Origin: Corallococcus macrosporus DSM 14697
GTDB taxonomy: Bacteria; Myxococcota; Myxococcia; Myxococcales; Myxococcaceae
Reading direction: 5' to 3'
Length of the DNA stretch: 64,000 nucleotides
Assembly (NCBI RefSeq): GCF_002305895.1
Contig: NZ_CP022203.1
Span: 8,652,001 to 8,716,000, forward strand
Under the pieces are notes generated by a model. That model made no database searches, was not told where the DNA came from, and worked only from the letters and a program-made list of their open reading frames with translations. Below are positions 35,024 through 43,037 of this stretch, piece by piece. Position numbers and translations under genes: made by a program. The first letter of the stretch is position 1. Each line of letters opens with the position of its first letter.

Positions 35024-36818
35024 CTCGAACCTCGCTCTCCTGAAGGAAACCCAACCCGCGGCCAGCGCGCGCGAAGGTGTCGGCGACCAGCAGCCGGGAC
35101 GACCACTGCTCCAGCGCGAGATGCGGTGACACGCTCGCGGCGCCCTCCGATGACAGCTCGAGCCCCACGTCCCCCGGGGTGAGCGGCGCGGGCGCGCGGC
35201 CCGCTTCGGCCCTGGCGAGGATGCGCCCGGCCTCGTCCTTCAACAACGCTGCCAACTCGGGCCCTGGGGCGGACCCCGGGGGGAAGCGGCGCTCGAGGTC
35301 CGCCACCTCATGGACCTTGCCCAGCGGGAGCGGCCACGGCTCGCGCGTGAGCAGGGTGATGTCCCTCGACAGTCGCTCCACGGGGTGCATGCGCCAGGGC
35401 GCGGTCCACAACCGCTCCCGGCCGGCGTGCTTCGCCACGAGGATGGCCAGCGCGTCGCGGCCCGCCTTCTTCGCGGCGGCCTCCGCGCGGCGGCCCAGGT
35501 CGAGCAGCGCCCCCAGGCTCTCCAGCACATGGCCAACGCCGAGCCCCACCGACAGCGTGGGCACCACCGCGTCCGTGCCAGCCAGCGCCGCCGCCAGCGT
35601 GGCGCGGAAGGTGGTGGCGAGGTCCTGGGCGCACGCGGGCGCATCCGCGGGCGTGACGAACGCGAGCACGTCATCCCCGCCCGCGTAGACGAGCACACCC
35701 CGGTGCTCCACTTCGACGATTCGCCGAGCCTGCTGGGTGAAGCCCGCCAGCGCCTGCGAGACGCGCTGGTGCGCCCGCGCGCCGTCGGGCGCCTCCGCGA
35801 GCCGCGCCAGCGCGCGGCCCATGTGGTCTCCGTCCGCCACCAGGCAGGCCACGTAGGGGATGGGCTCCGCGCCTCGGGAGCGCATGGCGGCGCGCAGCGG
35901 CTCCACGAAGTCACGCCCGAAAGAGGCGGCGGACCGCCGTGCGTCAGGGATGGCGCACTCCTCGAAGTACGGCTGCCAGCGCTCGGGGAGGAGCAATTGG
36001 CCGTCAAACGGGAAGTCCCTCACCCAGGGCCGCGACGGCGCGCGCACGGCCTGGAAGTTCCGCGCTTCGCACTGGGCCTTGAGGCGCCCGAGGAGGTCCG
36101 CGTGCGCCTTGCTCGCAGCGTGGAGCCCGGCCGCGAGCCCGATGGAGGGCACGGGCACGAACTGCCCCGGTCTGCCACCCGCGCGCTTGAGCAGGCCCAG
36201 GGCGTCCAGTTCCTCGCGCAGGCCGATGCGGAGTTCACGCCAGATGGGGCCGCGCTCACGGTCACGGCGCAGCAGGGACGGGCGGCCTCCGTCGAGGCTC
36301 GACTTGTGCGTGCCCTCGGGTGGCGACCGCGTCCACGGCGAGAACTCGCGCAGGCCGCGGCGGGCCTCCAGGGCGCCTTCCGCCTCGCGCAGGGCCTTGG
36401 CGTATCCGGTGGGGGACGCATCGACGGGCGCCCACGCGGCGTGGACCTCCAGGAAGGCTTCGAGTTGCTCCTCGGCCAGCGCCTCCGCCTCCTGGATGAG
36501 CAGGGACTCACATCGGCCAGCGACGCGCCGCCACTCCGACCGCAGCAGGGACTTCGCCGCGTCGCGAGCGCGCCGGGCCACCTGCTCCGGCACGCCATCC
36601 ACCAGGGCGACGACCTTGTTCGCCACGCCGGTGCTCGTGTCGCGCACCTGGTCCGGATGCGGGAAGATGAGCGTGGCCCCGGACGCCGTGAGGTCGCGCG
36701 CCATTTCCCGGGCGAGCAACGAGAGGAGCTGACTGCCGTACCAGAGGTCCCGTGTGCGGCGGGCCTGCGCGATGAAGCCCTGCACCGGGCCCACCTTGAG
36801 GACGATGACGTATCTCAT
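35016..36818 (-). CDS. cmr2: Cmr2/Cas10, cyclase subunit without HD domain
   Basis: 600-residue Cas10 of type III-B. It begins directly with the conserved VGPVQGFIAQARRTRDLWYGS at residues 9-29, so the N-terminal HD nuclease found in many Cas10 proteins is absent. The first palm-like segment is PYVACLVADGDHMGRALARL (about 321-340), and the cyclase motif YAGGDDVLAF has its GGDD at residues 380-383, fully intact. The complex should therefore make cyclic oligoadenylate on target binding but not cut DNA through Cas10. No CARF-domain effector is found in the operon; the nearest candidate sensors are the two SAVED proteins of this window. It begins 4 bp after cmr1 and overlaps cmr3. Confidence 0.95.
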   Translation of the reverse strand: MRYVIVLKVGPVQGFIAQARRTRDLWYGSQLLSLLAREMARDLTASGATLIFPHPDQVRDTSTGVANKVVALVDGVPEQVARRARDAAKSLLRSEWRRVAGRCESLLIQEAEALAEEQLEAFLEVHAAWAPVDASPTGYAKALREAEGALEARRGLREFSPWTRSPPEGTHKSSLDGGRPSLLRRDRERGPIWRELRIGLREELDALGLLKRAGGRPGQFVPVPSIGLAAGLHAASKAHADLLGRLKAQCEARNFQAVRAPSRPWVRDFPFDGQLLLPERWQPYFEECAIPDARRSAASFGRDFVEPLRAAMRSRGAEPIPYVACLVADGDHMGRALARLAEAPDGARAHQRVSQALAGFTQQARRIVEVEHRGVLVYAGGDDVLAFVTPADAPACAQDLATTFRATLAAALAGTDAVVPTLSVGLGVGHVLESLGALLDLGRRAEAAAKKAGRDALAILVAKHAGRERLWTAPWRMHPVERLSRDITLLTREPWPLPLGKVHEVADLERRFPPGSAPGPELAALLKDEAGRILARAEAGRAPAPLTPGDVGLELSSEGAASVSPHLALEQWSSRLLVADTFARAGRGLGFLQESEVRDE

Positions 36819-36822
36819 GGGC

Positions 36823-38298
36823 TCACGCCTCCTGCGCCTTCTGGGTGTCCTTCAGCCACTGGAAGAAGGCGTCACGCAGGTTGTCCGCGCGCTGGAGCGG
36901 GCTGAAGAGCGGCTGGTCGTCGCTGGCGCGAAAGGACCTTTCGAAAGCCACCTCCGAGCGGGAAAGCACCGCCTTGCCTTGCACCACGACGACGCGCCCG
37001 TTCACAGGCGTCCCACGGTGCAGCCACAGCGCGACAGGCTCGAACTGGCCATTCGAGAGCGGCATGGCCTTGACGATGAGCGGCGACGCCAGCCTGTCCA
37101 TTCGCTCCCATTTCCCGTTGTTCTTTCGCGCCCACTGGAGAACACAGCCCACGGGCTCCTGCGGCGAATAGGGCGTCTTGTGTTTGTTTTCCCTCTGGAA
37201 ACGGAAGGCAATGGGCAACCCGAACCCCGCCCGAGGCCATGCGGGCGAAGCCGAATGCCCGGGCCGTGGCGCATGCTCCTCGGGGTAGGCCCTCCCGGTG
37301 GCGGTGCCCACCTCGTCCTTCGGAGACGGCCGCGCGAAGCGACGAATCTTGTCCGCCTCTGGCCAGTTGGAGCGCCCTTCCCTGCCCTCCTTCTTCGGGT
37401 TGCGTGCTGGCAGAGGCAGACCGTCCCCCCAGGACTCGGTGCCTTGCCGGAAGTCTCTCAGCCACTGAAGCGCGACCTCCCATGCGGCGACGCCCGAGGA
37501 GTAAGGCGCTCGACGATGCGCCCGGTAGAGGAACGCGTCCTGGAGCAACGGCATGTCACACCGTGGGGCTTCGGGGCGCGCCAGGAAGAGAGGGAGGCCT
37601 CCCATCAATTGGCGCAGCGCCTCACGGCTCGCCTCGGCGGGGAGCCACTGTTCGCGGATCGCCTTGTCCCCCGTCGCCACATCCACCGAGCCACAGCCTC
37701 GCCGCCCGCGCGAGCCATAGCCGCCGAACAGAATCCAGGCGCGCACCGCGTTGCGAACCTGAAGCATGGCCTCTCCCTCGGGCGCCACCACCTCCAGCGT
37801 GAAGCGAAGTCCAGGTCTCCACCGAGGGAGATCTCGCAACCCAGGCTTTGTTATCGCGGGCCACAACGCATAGACGCCGCGTGGCGCCCTATCGACGTCG
37901 CTTGAATCCCCCTGGGCCTGCTGGACCTCCGTCACCCGGAGCTCCACCTGGGAGCGGCGGGGCCCCGCGTCGTCCACGCCCCCCGCCCGCCCCATGCCGC
38001 CCCAGAGCTCGCGCTCCTTGCGCGCCAGCTCCCAGGCGCCCTCCGTCCCACGCGCGACGTAGGCATGGCCATACAGCGCGCGCCACCAGAAGCGCAGGTG
38101 CCCACGCAGCGTGGGGACGCGGATGATGTCCACGGAGGGAAGCTCGGGGCTACGCGCCACGGGCCCTCCGCCCAGGATGGGCGTGATGGTCTTCAGCGCC
38201 AACGTGAAGGTCTCCAGCCTCGGCGCGGAGGCGGAGCGCCGGCGCAGGTGGGCAAGGTCGGTTGAATCAGGTTCAGGCAGGTCCAGCAGCGAACGCAT
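36823..38298 (-). CDS. cmr1: Cmr1, type III-B RAMP subunit
   Basis: 491-residue Cmr1, the subunit at the 3' side of the Cmr complex that helps capture target RNA. The family hallmark is clear: LKTITPILGGGPVA near residue 35, then IIRVPTLRGHLRFWWRALYG at about 58-77. A second RAMP-like half contains LFGGYGSRGRRGCG near residue 200. The C-terminal quarter (TPVNGRVVVVQGKAVL onward) ends in helices. It is the first gene of the cmr operon. The SAVED-peptidase gene ends 97 bp upstream on the same strand, so read-through from the CBASS-like pair into cmr is possible. Confidence 0.92.
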   Translation of the reverse strand: MRSLLDLPEPDSTDLAHLRRRSASAPRLETFTLALKTITPILGGGPVARSPELPSVDIIRVPTLRGHLRFWWRALYGHAYVARGTEGAWELARKERELWGGMGRAGGVDDAGPRRSQVELRVTEVQQAQGDSSDVDRAPRGVYALWPAITKPGLRDLPRWRPGLRFTLEVVAPEGEAMLQVRNAVRAWILFGGYGSRGRRGCGSVDVATGDKAIREQWLPAEASREALRQLMGGLPLFLARPEAPRCDMPLLQDAFLYRAHRRAPYSSGVAAWEVALQWLRDFRQGTESWGDGLPLPARNPKKEGREGRSNWPEADKIRRFARPSPKDEVGTATGRAYPEEHAPRPGHSASPAWPRAGFGLPIAFRFQRENKHKTPYSPQEPVGCVLQWARKNNGKWERMDRLASPLIVKAMPLSNGQFEPVALWLHRGTPVNGRVVVVQGKAVLSRSEVAFERSFRASDDQPLFSPLQRADNLRDAFFQWLKDTQKAQEA

Positions 38299-38395
38299 GA
38301 CGCTCCCGTGTCAGGAGATTGGGCAACAGCGTGAACAAGGCGTGTGAGCACGCACGGCGGGCCCCAGCCCCCGCCGTGCCTTCCCAGACGCGCGG

Positions 38396-40225
38396 CTACC
38401 GCGCGCCCGGGAGCCGAGGGGAGACCAGCTCCGGGTGCCGGTCGAAGAGGCGCTCGAAGAGCAGCCGCACGCGGTCCTGGAGCTCCTCGCGGGGCGGCGC
38501 CTCCCACTCCCGGAGCGCCTGGAGCAGGTCCTCCACCCAGGCGCGCGCGTTGTCCATGCGCACCAGCCGGTGCCGGAAGTAGAGCGCCAGCATCACCTCC
38601 TCGCGCGAGTCCTCCAGCGACAGCCGGACCCGCTGCTGGAAGTAGCTCTCATGCGGGTCGCGGAAGGCCGGCAGGCCCACCAACTCCACCGTCACCCGCT
38701 CCAGCTCCTCCCGCACCTCGGCGTCCGGCGAGCGCAGCGCGAGCGCCGAGAACCGGCACGCGTGGAAGAGCCAGATGAGATAGCGGCGCAGCCGCCGCTC
38801 GGCCAGCTCCCGCACGGGGCGCTCGGGCTCGAAGACGCGCAGAATCTCCAGGGAGTTCCAGACGATGGACTCGAGCGTCTTCACCTGGCCCACGTCCTTC
38901 ACGGTGCCGCCCTGCCTGGCCTTGCGCCACGCCAGCGCCACCTCGACGCCCACCGCGTCCGCGTCGTAGTCAGCGGCCTCCAGCACGAAGCCCGCCCTGC
39001 CAATGCCCCGGTAGTTGTAGGACGTCAGCCCGCCCTGACGGACATGGAACGCCTCGTGGATGAGGAACAGCCGCAGGCACTCCTTCCAGTCCTCTTGCGA
39101 CTGGAGCCGCTTGAGCAGCGCGCCCAGCCCCAGCAGCAGCTCCCAGTCGAGCTTCCACTTCCCCGCCCCATGGCGGAACAGCGGCGTGCGCTCGTAGGCG
39201 GGCTCGTCCTCGATTTCGCTGCGCAGGTAGGCCTGCCCGTCGATGTGCTCGACGAAGGGCTGCTGCTCGGGCTCCTTGAGCCAGGAGACCAGCTCCTTGT
39301 GGACCTTCTGGACCTCCCGGAGCACCCGCATGGCGGTGAGCTTGTCGTCCGCGGTGGGGACCCGTGGCGCCACGTCGCGGCGAGCCCGGATGACATGAAC
39401 CCTGTCGTAGAGCTGCCGCTCCGCGTTGAAGTGGAGGAGCGTCAGCGGGTGCTGGGTGGTGGGATTGACGGCCGTCCCCAGGGCCGCGGCGAAGCTGCCG
39501 GGCGCGTCGATGGCCAGGACCACGGACTCGGCGCCCTCCAGCAGCTCATGCAACTTGTCGAGCACCTCCCGGAACTGCGCCGCCGCGCGCGCCGCCTGCC
39601 CCGGATTCTGGACCGCCGTGGGAGACGGCCCCGCCGCGGGCCGGAGGCAGACCGTCGTCAGGATGGACGCCTCCGGCAGCCACGCCGACACCTTGGAGCG
39701 GACATTGTCCCGGATGGCGCGCGTCACCTCGACGACCAGCAGGACATGGCCCCTTCCGCCTTGCCGACCGGAGGGCAGCCCCTCCACCTGGAAGAAGTCC
39801 TCCGCCGACGGCGCGGTCATCCGGTCATACCCCAGCGACCAGGAGCCATCCTGCGCCTGCTGATAGACGCAGACAGGCCGGCGCGGCAGCCGCGAGGCCA
39901 GCTCGAGCATCAGCGCCAGGGGCGCGCACCCGAAGATGTGGACGGGCAGGTGGTCCAGGTGCAGCTCCGCCTCCCGCTTGAGGAGCGCCGCCGCGAACCG
40001 CTCGTGCTCGCTGAAGGCCTCGCTCCAGTCCTGCCCTGGGAGGCTCCGAGCGGCCCGGGCCGGGTCGTGCGGGTGCAGGACGACGGAGGCCACGTCACGG
40101 TCTCCCTCCAGGCCGTACCGAATCAGGGTGTCCCGCGCCGTGGCCTCGATGACGGGCCGGTCCTGCTCGTAGCGCACGATGAGCGCGCGCGTCCTCGGGG
40201 TGATGGGGATGTCCTCGCTCCGCAT
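38396..40225 (-). CDS. SAVED-domain protein with HExxH metallopeptidase, CBASS effector candidate
   Basis: 609-residue protein in two parts. Residues 40-285 look like a SAVED domain, a fused pair of CARF-like halves that bind cyclic oligonucleotides: the first half ends VHIFGCAPLALMLELASRL (95-113), the second reads VLLVVEVTRAIRDNV (161-175) and ends VVLAIDAPGSFAAALGTAVN (235-254), echoing the first. The C-terminal half carries HEAFH at 390-394 and VLEAADYDADA at 414-424, so Glu416 could be the third zinc ligand, a gluzincin pattern. The ATG at 40225 has a strong AGGAGAGG site; an upstream GTG at 40249 has none. It follows a CD-NTase gene by 101 bp on the same strand, the layout of a two-gene CBASS. 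The likely role is proteolysis triggered by a nucleotide signal; the target is unknown. A sensor placed before the enzyme is unusual for SAVED fusions I know. Confidence 0.72.
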   Translation of the reverse strand: MRSEDIPITPRTRALIVRYEQDRPVIEATARDTLIRYGLEGDRDVASVVLHPHDPARAARSLPGQDWSEAFSEHERFAAALLKREAELHLDHLPVHIFGCAPLALMLELASRLPRRPVCVYQQAQDGSWSLGYDRMTAPSAEDFFQVEGLPSGRQGGRGHVLLVVEVTRAIRDNVRSKVSAWLPEASILTTVCLRPAAGPSPTAVQNPGQAARAAAQFREVLDKLHELLEGAESVVLAIDAPGSFAAALGTAVNPTTQHPLTLLHFNAERQLYDRVHVIRARRDVAPRVPTADDKLTAMRVLREVQKVHKELVSWLKEPEQQPFVEHIDGQAYLRSEIEDEPAYERTPLFRHGAGKWKLDWELLLGLGALLKRLQSQEDWKECLRLFLIHEAFHVRQGGLTSYNYRGIGRAGFVLEAADYDADAVGVEVALAWRKARQGGTVKDVGQVKTLESIVWNSLEILRVFEPERPVRELAERRLRRYLIWLFHACRFSALALRSPDAEVREELERVTVELVGLPAFRDPHESYFQQRVRLSLEDSREEVMLALYFRHRLVRMDNARAWVEDLLQALREWEAPPREELQDRVRLLFERLFDRHPELVSPRLPGAR

Positions 40226-40326
40226 GTCCTCTCCTGGAAGGGGCTTCACCAGAGAGGACGCGAAAAAGGCAGAGGAGCCATCGCAGCCCCTGCGCTTTTT
40301 TCAGGCGAAGGCTACAAACCGCTCGG

Positions 40327-41217
40327 TCAGTAGCCCTGATAGAGGTCCGGGAAGAGCTTCTTCATGCGAGCATGCGCTCTCGCGGGATGGGTGTCCTGCT
40401 CCTCCCTGGCCAGACGAACTTCCCTCGCAGCGCCATCCAGGAGCTGGCTGGCCGCGGACCTCTGACTTGGGCTCAGGTACACATCGACGTCGTCGCCGAG
40501 TTCCGCCGGGTCTGTACAGCGGTTCATGACGCCGCGGGCGAGGTGAGCGAACAACGTCTCCAGCGACTCTAGATGCCCCGATTCCCGTGACAAGCGGGGA
40601 AGCTGGACGCTGTAGCTCATGACCTCCAGATGAAAGGACTTCAGAGGACTGTGCTGCTTCCGATTCCAGTGCTTCACGAGCTTGATGAGGGAGTGGAGCC
40701 TCCCTTCGCACCGTTTGTTGGCGGTGGCACAGGCCTCCTGGTGTCTGCGGGGGTCTGTTCGAACCCACTTCTCCTCGGACTGGTCCTTCTTCCGCTCGGG
40801 AATCAGATATCCCGGCCCATTCGAGCAAGCGTAAGCCGGAATGACATCGAACTGGATGGGTGTCTCCTCGAACTCCACGCGCACGGAATGCAGCTGGATG
40901 GCGGGCATGTTTCGCCTGGGAATTTCCTTATGGATTCCATCCCGGAGTTCCCGGAGCGCATCTGAAGGGAGCAGCGGCCGCGCGGGAGCCGCCGTCATCA
41001 GAACGTCCCCAAGCACGATGAAGAAGTCGATGTCGTTCAGGGGCCGGATGGACGTACCGCGTCCGTAGGACCCCGAAAGGAAATCCGTCTTGGGACCGAA
41101 TACAGCCCGCAGGCGCTGCTGGACCTCTTGCATGCGCGCAGTCACCCGTCGGTGCTGTTCAGGTGGCAACTCCAAAGATTCGATGGCCTCTTGAAGGGCG
41201 TGCCCCACGCTTCGCAT
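40327..41217 (-). CDS. CD-NTase (cGAS/DncV-like cyclic-oligonucleotide synthase)
   Basis: 296-residue nucleotidyltransferase of the CD-NTase superfamily, the signal-making enzyme of CBASS defence. The active site is complete: GSYGRGTS at 49-56, NDIDFFIVL with Asp62 and Asp64, and a third Asp124 in IQFDVIPAY. The C-terminal helical domain shows LIKLVKHWNR and LKSFHLEVMSY (178-202), as in DncV-like and related enzymes. The ATG at 41217 was chosen for its GAGG site 8 nt upstream; a TTG at 41262 would add 15 residues but has no ribosome site. Its product cannot be predicted from this reading. The next gene downstream is the SAVED-peptidase, its likely effector; upstream is a kinase gene 126 bp away with a palindrome in the gap. 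Confidence 0.88.
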   Translation of the reverse strand: MRSVGHALQEAIESLELPPEQHRRVTARMQEVQQRLRAVFGPKTDFLSGSYGRGTSIRPLNDIDFFIVLGDVLMTAAPARPLLPSDALRELRDGIHKEIPRRNMPAIQLHSVRVEFEETPIQFDVIPAYACSNGPGYLIPERKKDQSEEKWVRTDPRRHQEACATANKRCEGRLHSLIKLVKHWNRKQHSPLKSFHLEVMSYSVQLPRLSRESGHLESLETLFAHLARGVMNRCTDPAELGDDVDVYLSPSQRSAASQLLDGAAREVRLAREEQDTHPARAHARMKKLFPDLYQGY

Positions 41218-41268
41218 AACGCGCCTCGCTGGAAATTCGTTGTCCAAGAACAAGGACGCCAAACGTGA

Positions 41269-41283
41269 CGCGATGGCATCGCG
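41269..41283. promoter_or_regulatory. Palindrome CGCGATG-G-CATCGCG upstream of the CD-NTase gene
   Basis: A perfect 7-bp inverted repeat around one base lies 52 bp upstream of the CD-NTase ATG, in the gap after the kinase gene. It is a candidate operator that would give the CBASS-like pair its own control. Confidence 0.45.
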
Positions 41284-41343
41284 GCGTGTTCACCCATTTC
41301 AGTCACCGGCCTCACCTACACACGGCGACATCCCTTGGAACAC

Positions 41344-42201
41344 TCAACGGAAGACCAGGCCAGCCACACACTCACGCACCTCCATGAGTGGCGGTCGAGT
41401 TCCCGCCGCTTTCGCCATCATCCGCCCCAGCAGACCTCGGAGCGATGCTGGGACCTCGTCCCCCAACAGGTGCAGTGGTGGGGGCATCCGCAAGTGACGG
41501 ATCATCAACTCCTTCTGGGTTCCGCCCCCGAACGGCAACTGTCCCGCGAGTAACTGGAACCCGAGAACGCCCAGCGAATAGACATCGACTCGGGCATCCA
41601 CGCGCTTGGCATCAAGCCACTGCTCCGGGGCCATGAAGTCCCATGAGCCCAGGACGGCGGTCCCCGCGGTCGATACAGGCAGCGCCGCAGGCGCCTCCGG
41701 TCCGGTGGCCACTCGCTTGGCGAGCCCCAGGTCCGCCAGCTTCACGGTGACGTCCTCCGCGTCCAGACGCGCCACCAGGATGTTCGCGGGCTTCACGTCA
41801 CGATGAATGAGTCCATGGACGTGCAACGCGTCCAGTGCCGCCGCAACCTGACCTAGCACCTCCGCGCAAGTCCGAACGGGGAGGCACCCTCCCGCGCGCG
41901 CAAGCGCTTGCTCCAGGTCCGTTGGAAGCCATTCAAGGACGATGAATGGCGGCCCATCCGGGAGCAGCCCCAGATCGAGCGCACGAACCAGTCCGGGATG
42001 GCGGAGGTCCCTCAACGACTGTCCCTCATTGAGGAAACGCGCCACCAACTCCTCGTGGAGACAAGACGACGCGCTGAGCACCTTGACCGCCACCTGAGTG
42101 CCATCCACGGCATGCAGGCCGGAGTAGACATCACTGAACGCGCCGACGGCCACCCTTCGTACGATGACGTGCGCGCCAACCTGGGTCCCCCTGACCAGCA
42201 T
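41344..42201 (-). CDS. Soluble Ser/Thr protein kinase
   Basis: 285-residue protein that is a kinase domain and little else; no membrane segment is seen. Motifs: Gly-rich loop VAVGAFSDVYSG, Lys in VAVKVL, catalytic loop HRDVKPANIL, then DLG in place of DFG (VKLADLGLAKRV), and MAPEQW in the activation segment. All catalytic residues are present. Its ATG shares one base with the TGA of the sigma-factor gene (TGATG), so the two are coupled in translation. It lies between that gene and the CD-NTase gene on one strand, suggesting a signalling chain above the defence genes, though this is only inferred from order. Confidence 0.9.
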   Translation of the reverse strand: MLVRGTQVGAHVIVRRVAVGAFSDVYSGLHAVDGTQVAVKVLSASSCLHEELVARFLNEGQSLRDLRHPGLVRALDLGLLPDGPPFIVLEWLPTDLEQALARAGGCLPVRTCAEVLGQVAAALDALHVHGLIHRDVKPANILVARLDAEDVTVKLADLGLAKRVATGPEAPAALPVSTAGTAVLGSWDFMAPEQWLDAKRVDARVDVYSLGVLGFQLLAGQLPFGGGTQKELMIRHLRMPPPLHLLGDEVPASLRGLLGRMMAKAAGTRPPLMEVRECVAGLVFR

Positions 42202-43025
42202 CAGTCCTCCGTGCCGCCCGTCCCAAAGGGCTCCGGGGGTCGCAACGCCTGCAGGCGTCCTGCCCAGAGCAACAGCCTCTCCAGCTCGGGCGAACAGTCC
42301 GAGTAGCCAGCGGCGAACGAGACCGGGTCCACATCCGTTTCCGCGGCGAGCCGTCGCAGGTAGGCAAGGAAGGCGTTGTCCAACCGGCTCTGCTTCGCAG
42401 CGTCTTCGTCGCCGTCTCCCGCGACGCGCTCGCCGAGGAAATACTGCTTGAGCGCGCCAACACCGCGTTGCATCAGCGACGCCACCGCGTCCTCCGATTT
42501 GTCCATCTGAAGCGCGATGTCCTTGAGCGAATGACCATCCAGGTAATAGGCCTTCACCACATCGGACTGCCCTCCTGACAATTCGGTATGGATGCTCCGT
42601 ATCAACTGCAGGGCCTCCTGCTGCTGAGATACGACTTGACTCGGACTGCGCTGGCGCGTCGGCGCATTCCGCGCCTCATCCGAATCGAACGGCACCGCGT
42701 CTGACTCGTCGCGTTTCTGGCGCGTCGCGTGCCGGACCGTCTGTACCACCTGGGAGGCGACGACCCGCTTGAGCCACCCACGCAACTCCCCTTCCGATTG
42801 CCCCTTGAAGGTGGAAAATTGCTGGAGCACTCGCATGGAAGCCAACTGAGAAAGGTCCGAGGGCCGTGTCCCTCCCGGACCATAAGGTTTCCCATACCGC
42901 TTCGCATGCGCCTGGATGACATCATGGAAACGCGTCAGCAACTCCTCCAGCGCGGCCGAGTCCCCCTCCTTTGCCAGGCGAATCAACGCCTCGACAGACA
43001 GCTCCAACAACGGCGGCTTTTTCAT
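42201..43025 (-). CDS. Sigma-70 family (ECF-like) RNA polymerase sigma factor
   Basis: 274-residue protein with sigma regions 2 and 4. Region 2 spans about 25-100, with LTRFHDVIQAHAKRYG, then DLSQLASMRVLQQFSTFKG and LRGWLKRVVASQVVQTVR. Region 4 is in about 142-198: LQLIRSIHTELSGGQSDVV, then HSLKDIALQMDKSEDAVASL as the helix-turn-helix. A C-terminal extension of about 75 residues is unusual for a plain ECF factor. Layout resembles the ECF groups that are linked to Ser/Thr kinases in planctomycetes and myxobacteria. It sits between two kinase genes with overlaps or a 12-bp gap, so it may be controlled by phosphorylation rather than by an anti-sigma factor; none is seen. Confidence 0.85.
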   Translation of the reverse strand: MKKPPLLELSVEALIRLAKEGDSAALEELLTRFHDVIQAHAKRYGKPYGPGGTRPSDLSQLASMRVLQQFSTFKGQSEGELRGWLKRVVASQVVQTVRHATRQKRDESDAVPFDSDEARNAPTRQRSPSQVVSQQQEALQLIRSIHTELSGGQSDVVKAYYLDGHSLKDIALQMDKSEDAVASLMQRGVGALKQYFLGERVAGDGDEDAAKQSRLDNAFLAYLRRLAAETDVDPVSFAAGYSDCSPELERLLLWAGRLQALRPPEPFGTGGTED

Positions 43026-43037
43026 GGAACTGTGAGC

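Noticed and set aside
40226-40249. Upstream GTG start for the SAVED-peptidase
   Set aside because: No ribosome site precedes it, while the ATG at 40225 has AGGAGAGG at proper distance.
41218-41262. TTG start for the CD-NTase
   Set aside because: The ATG at 41217 has a GAGG site; the TTG has none, and the extra 15 residues lie before the conserved part.
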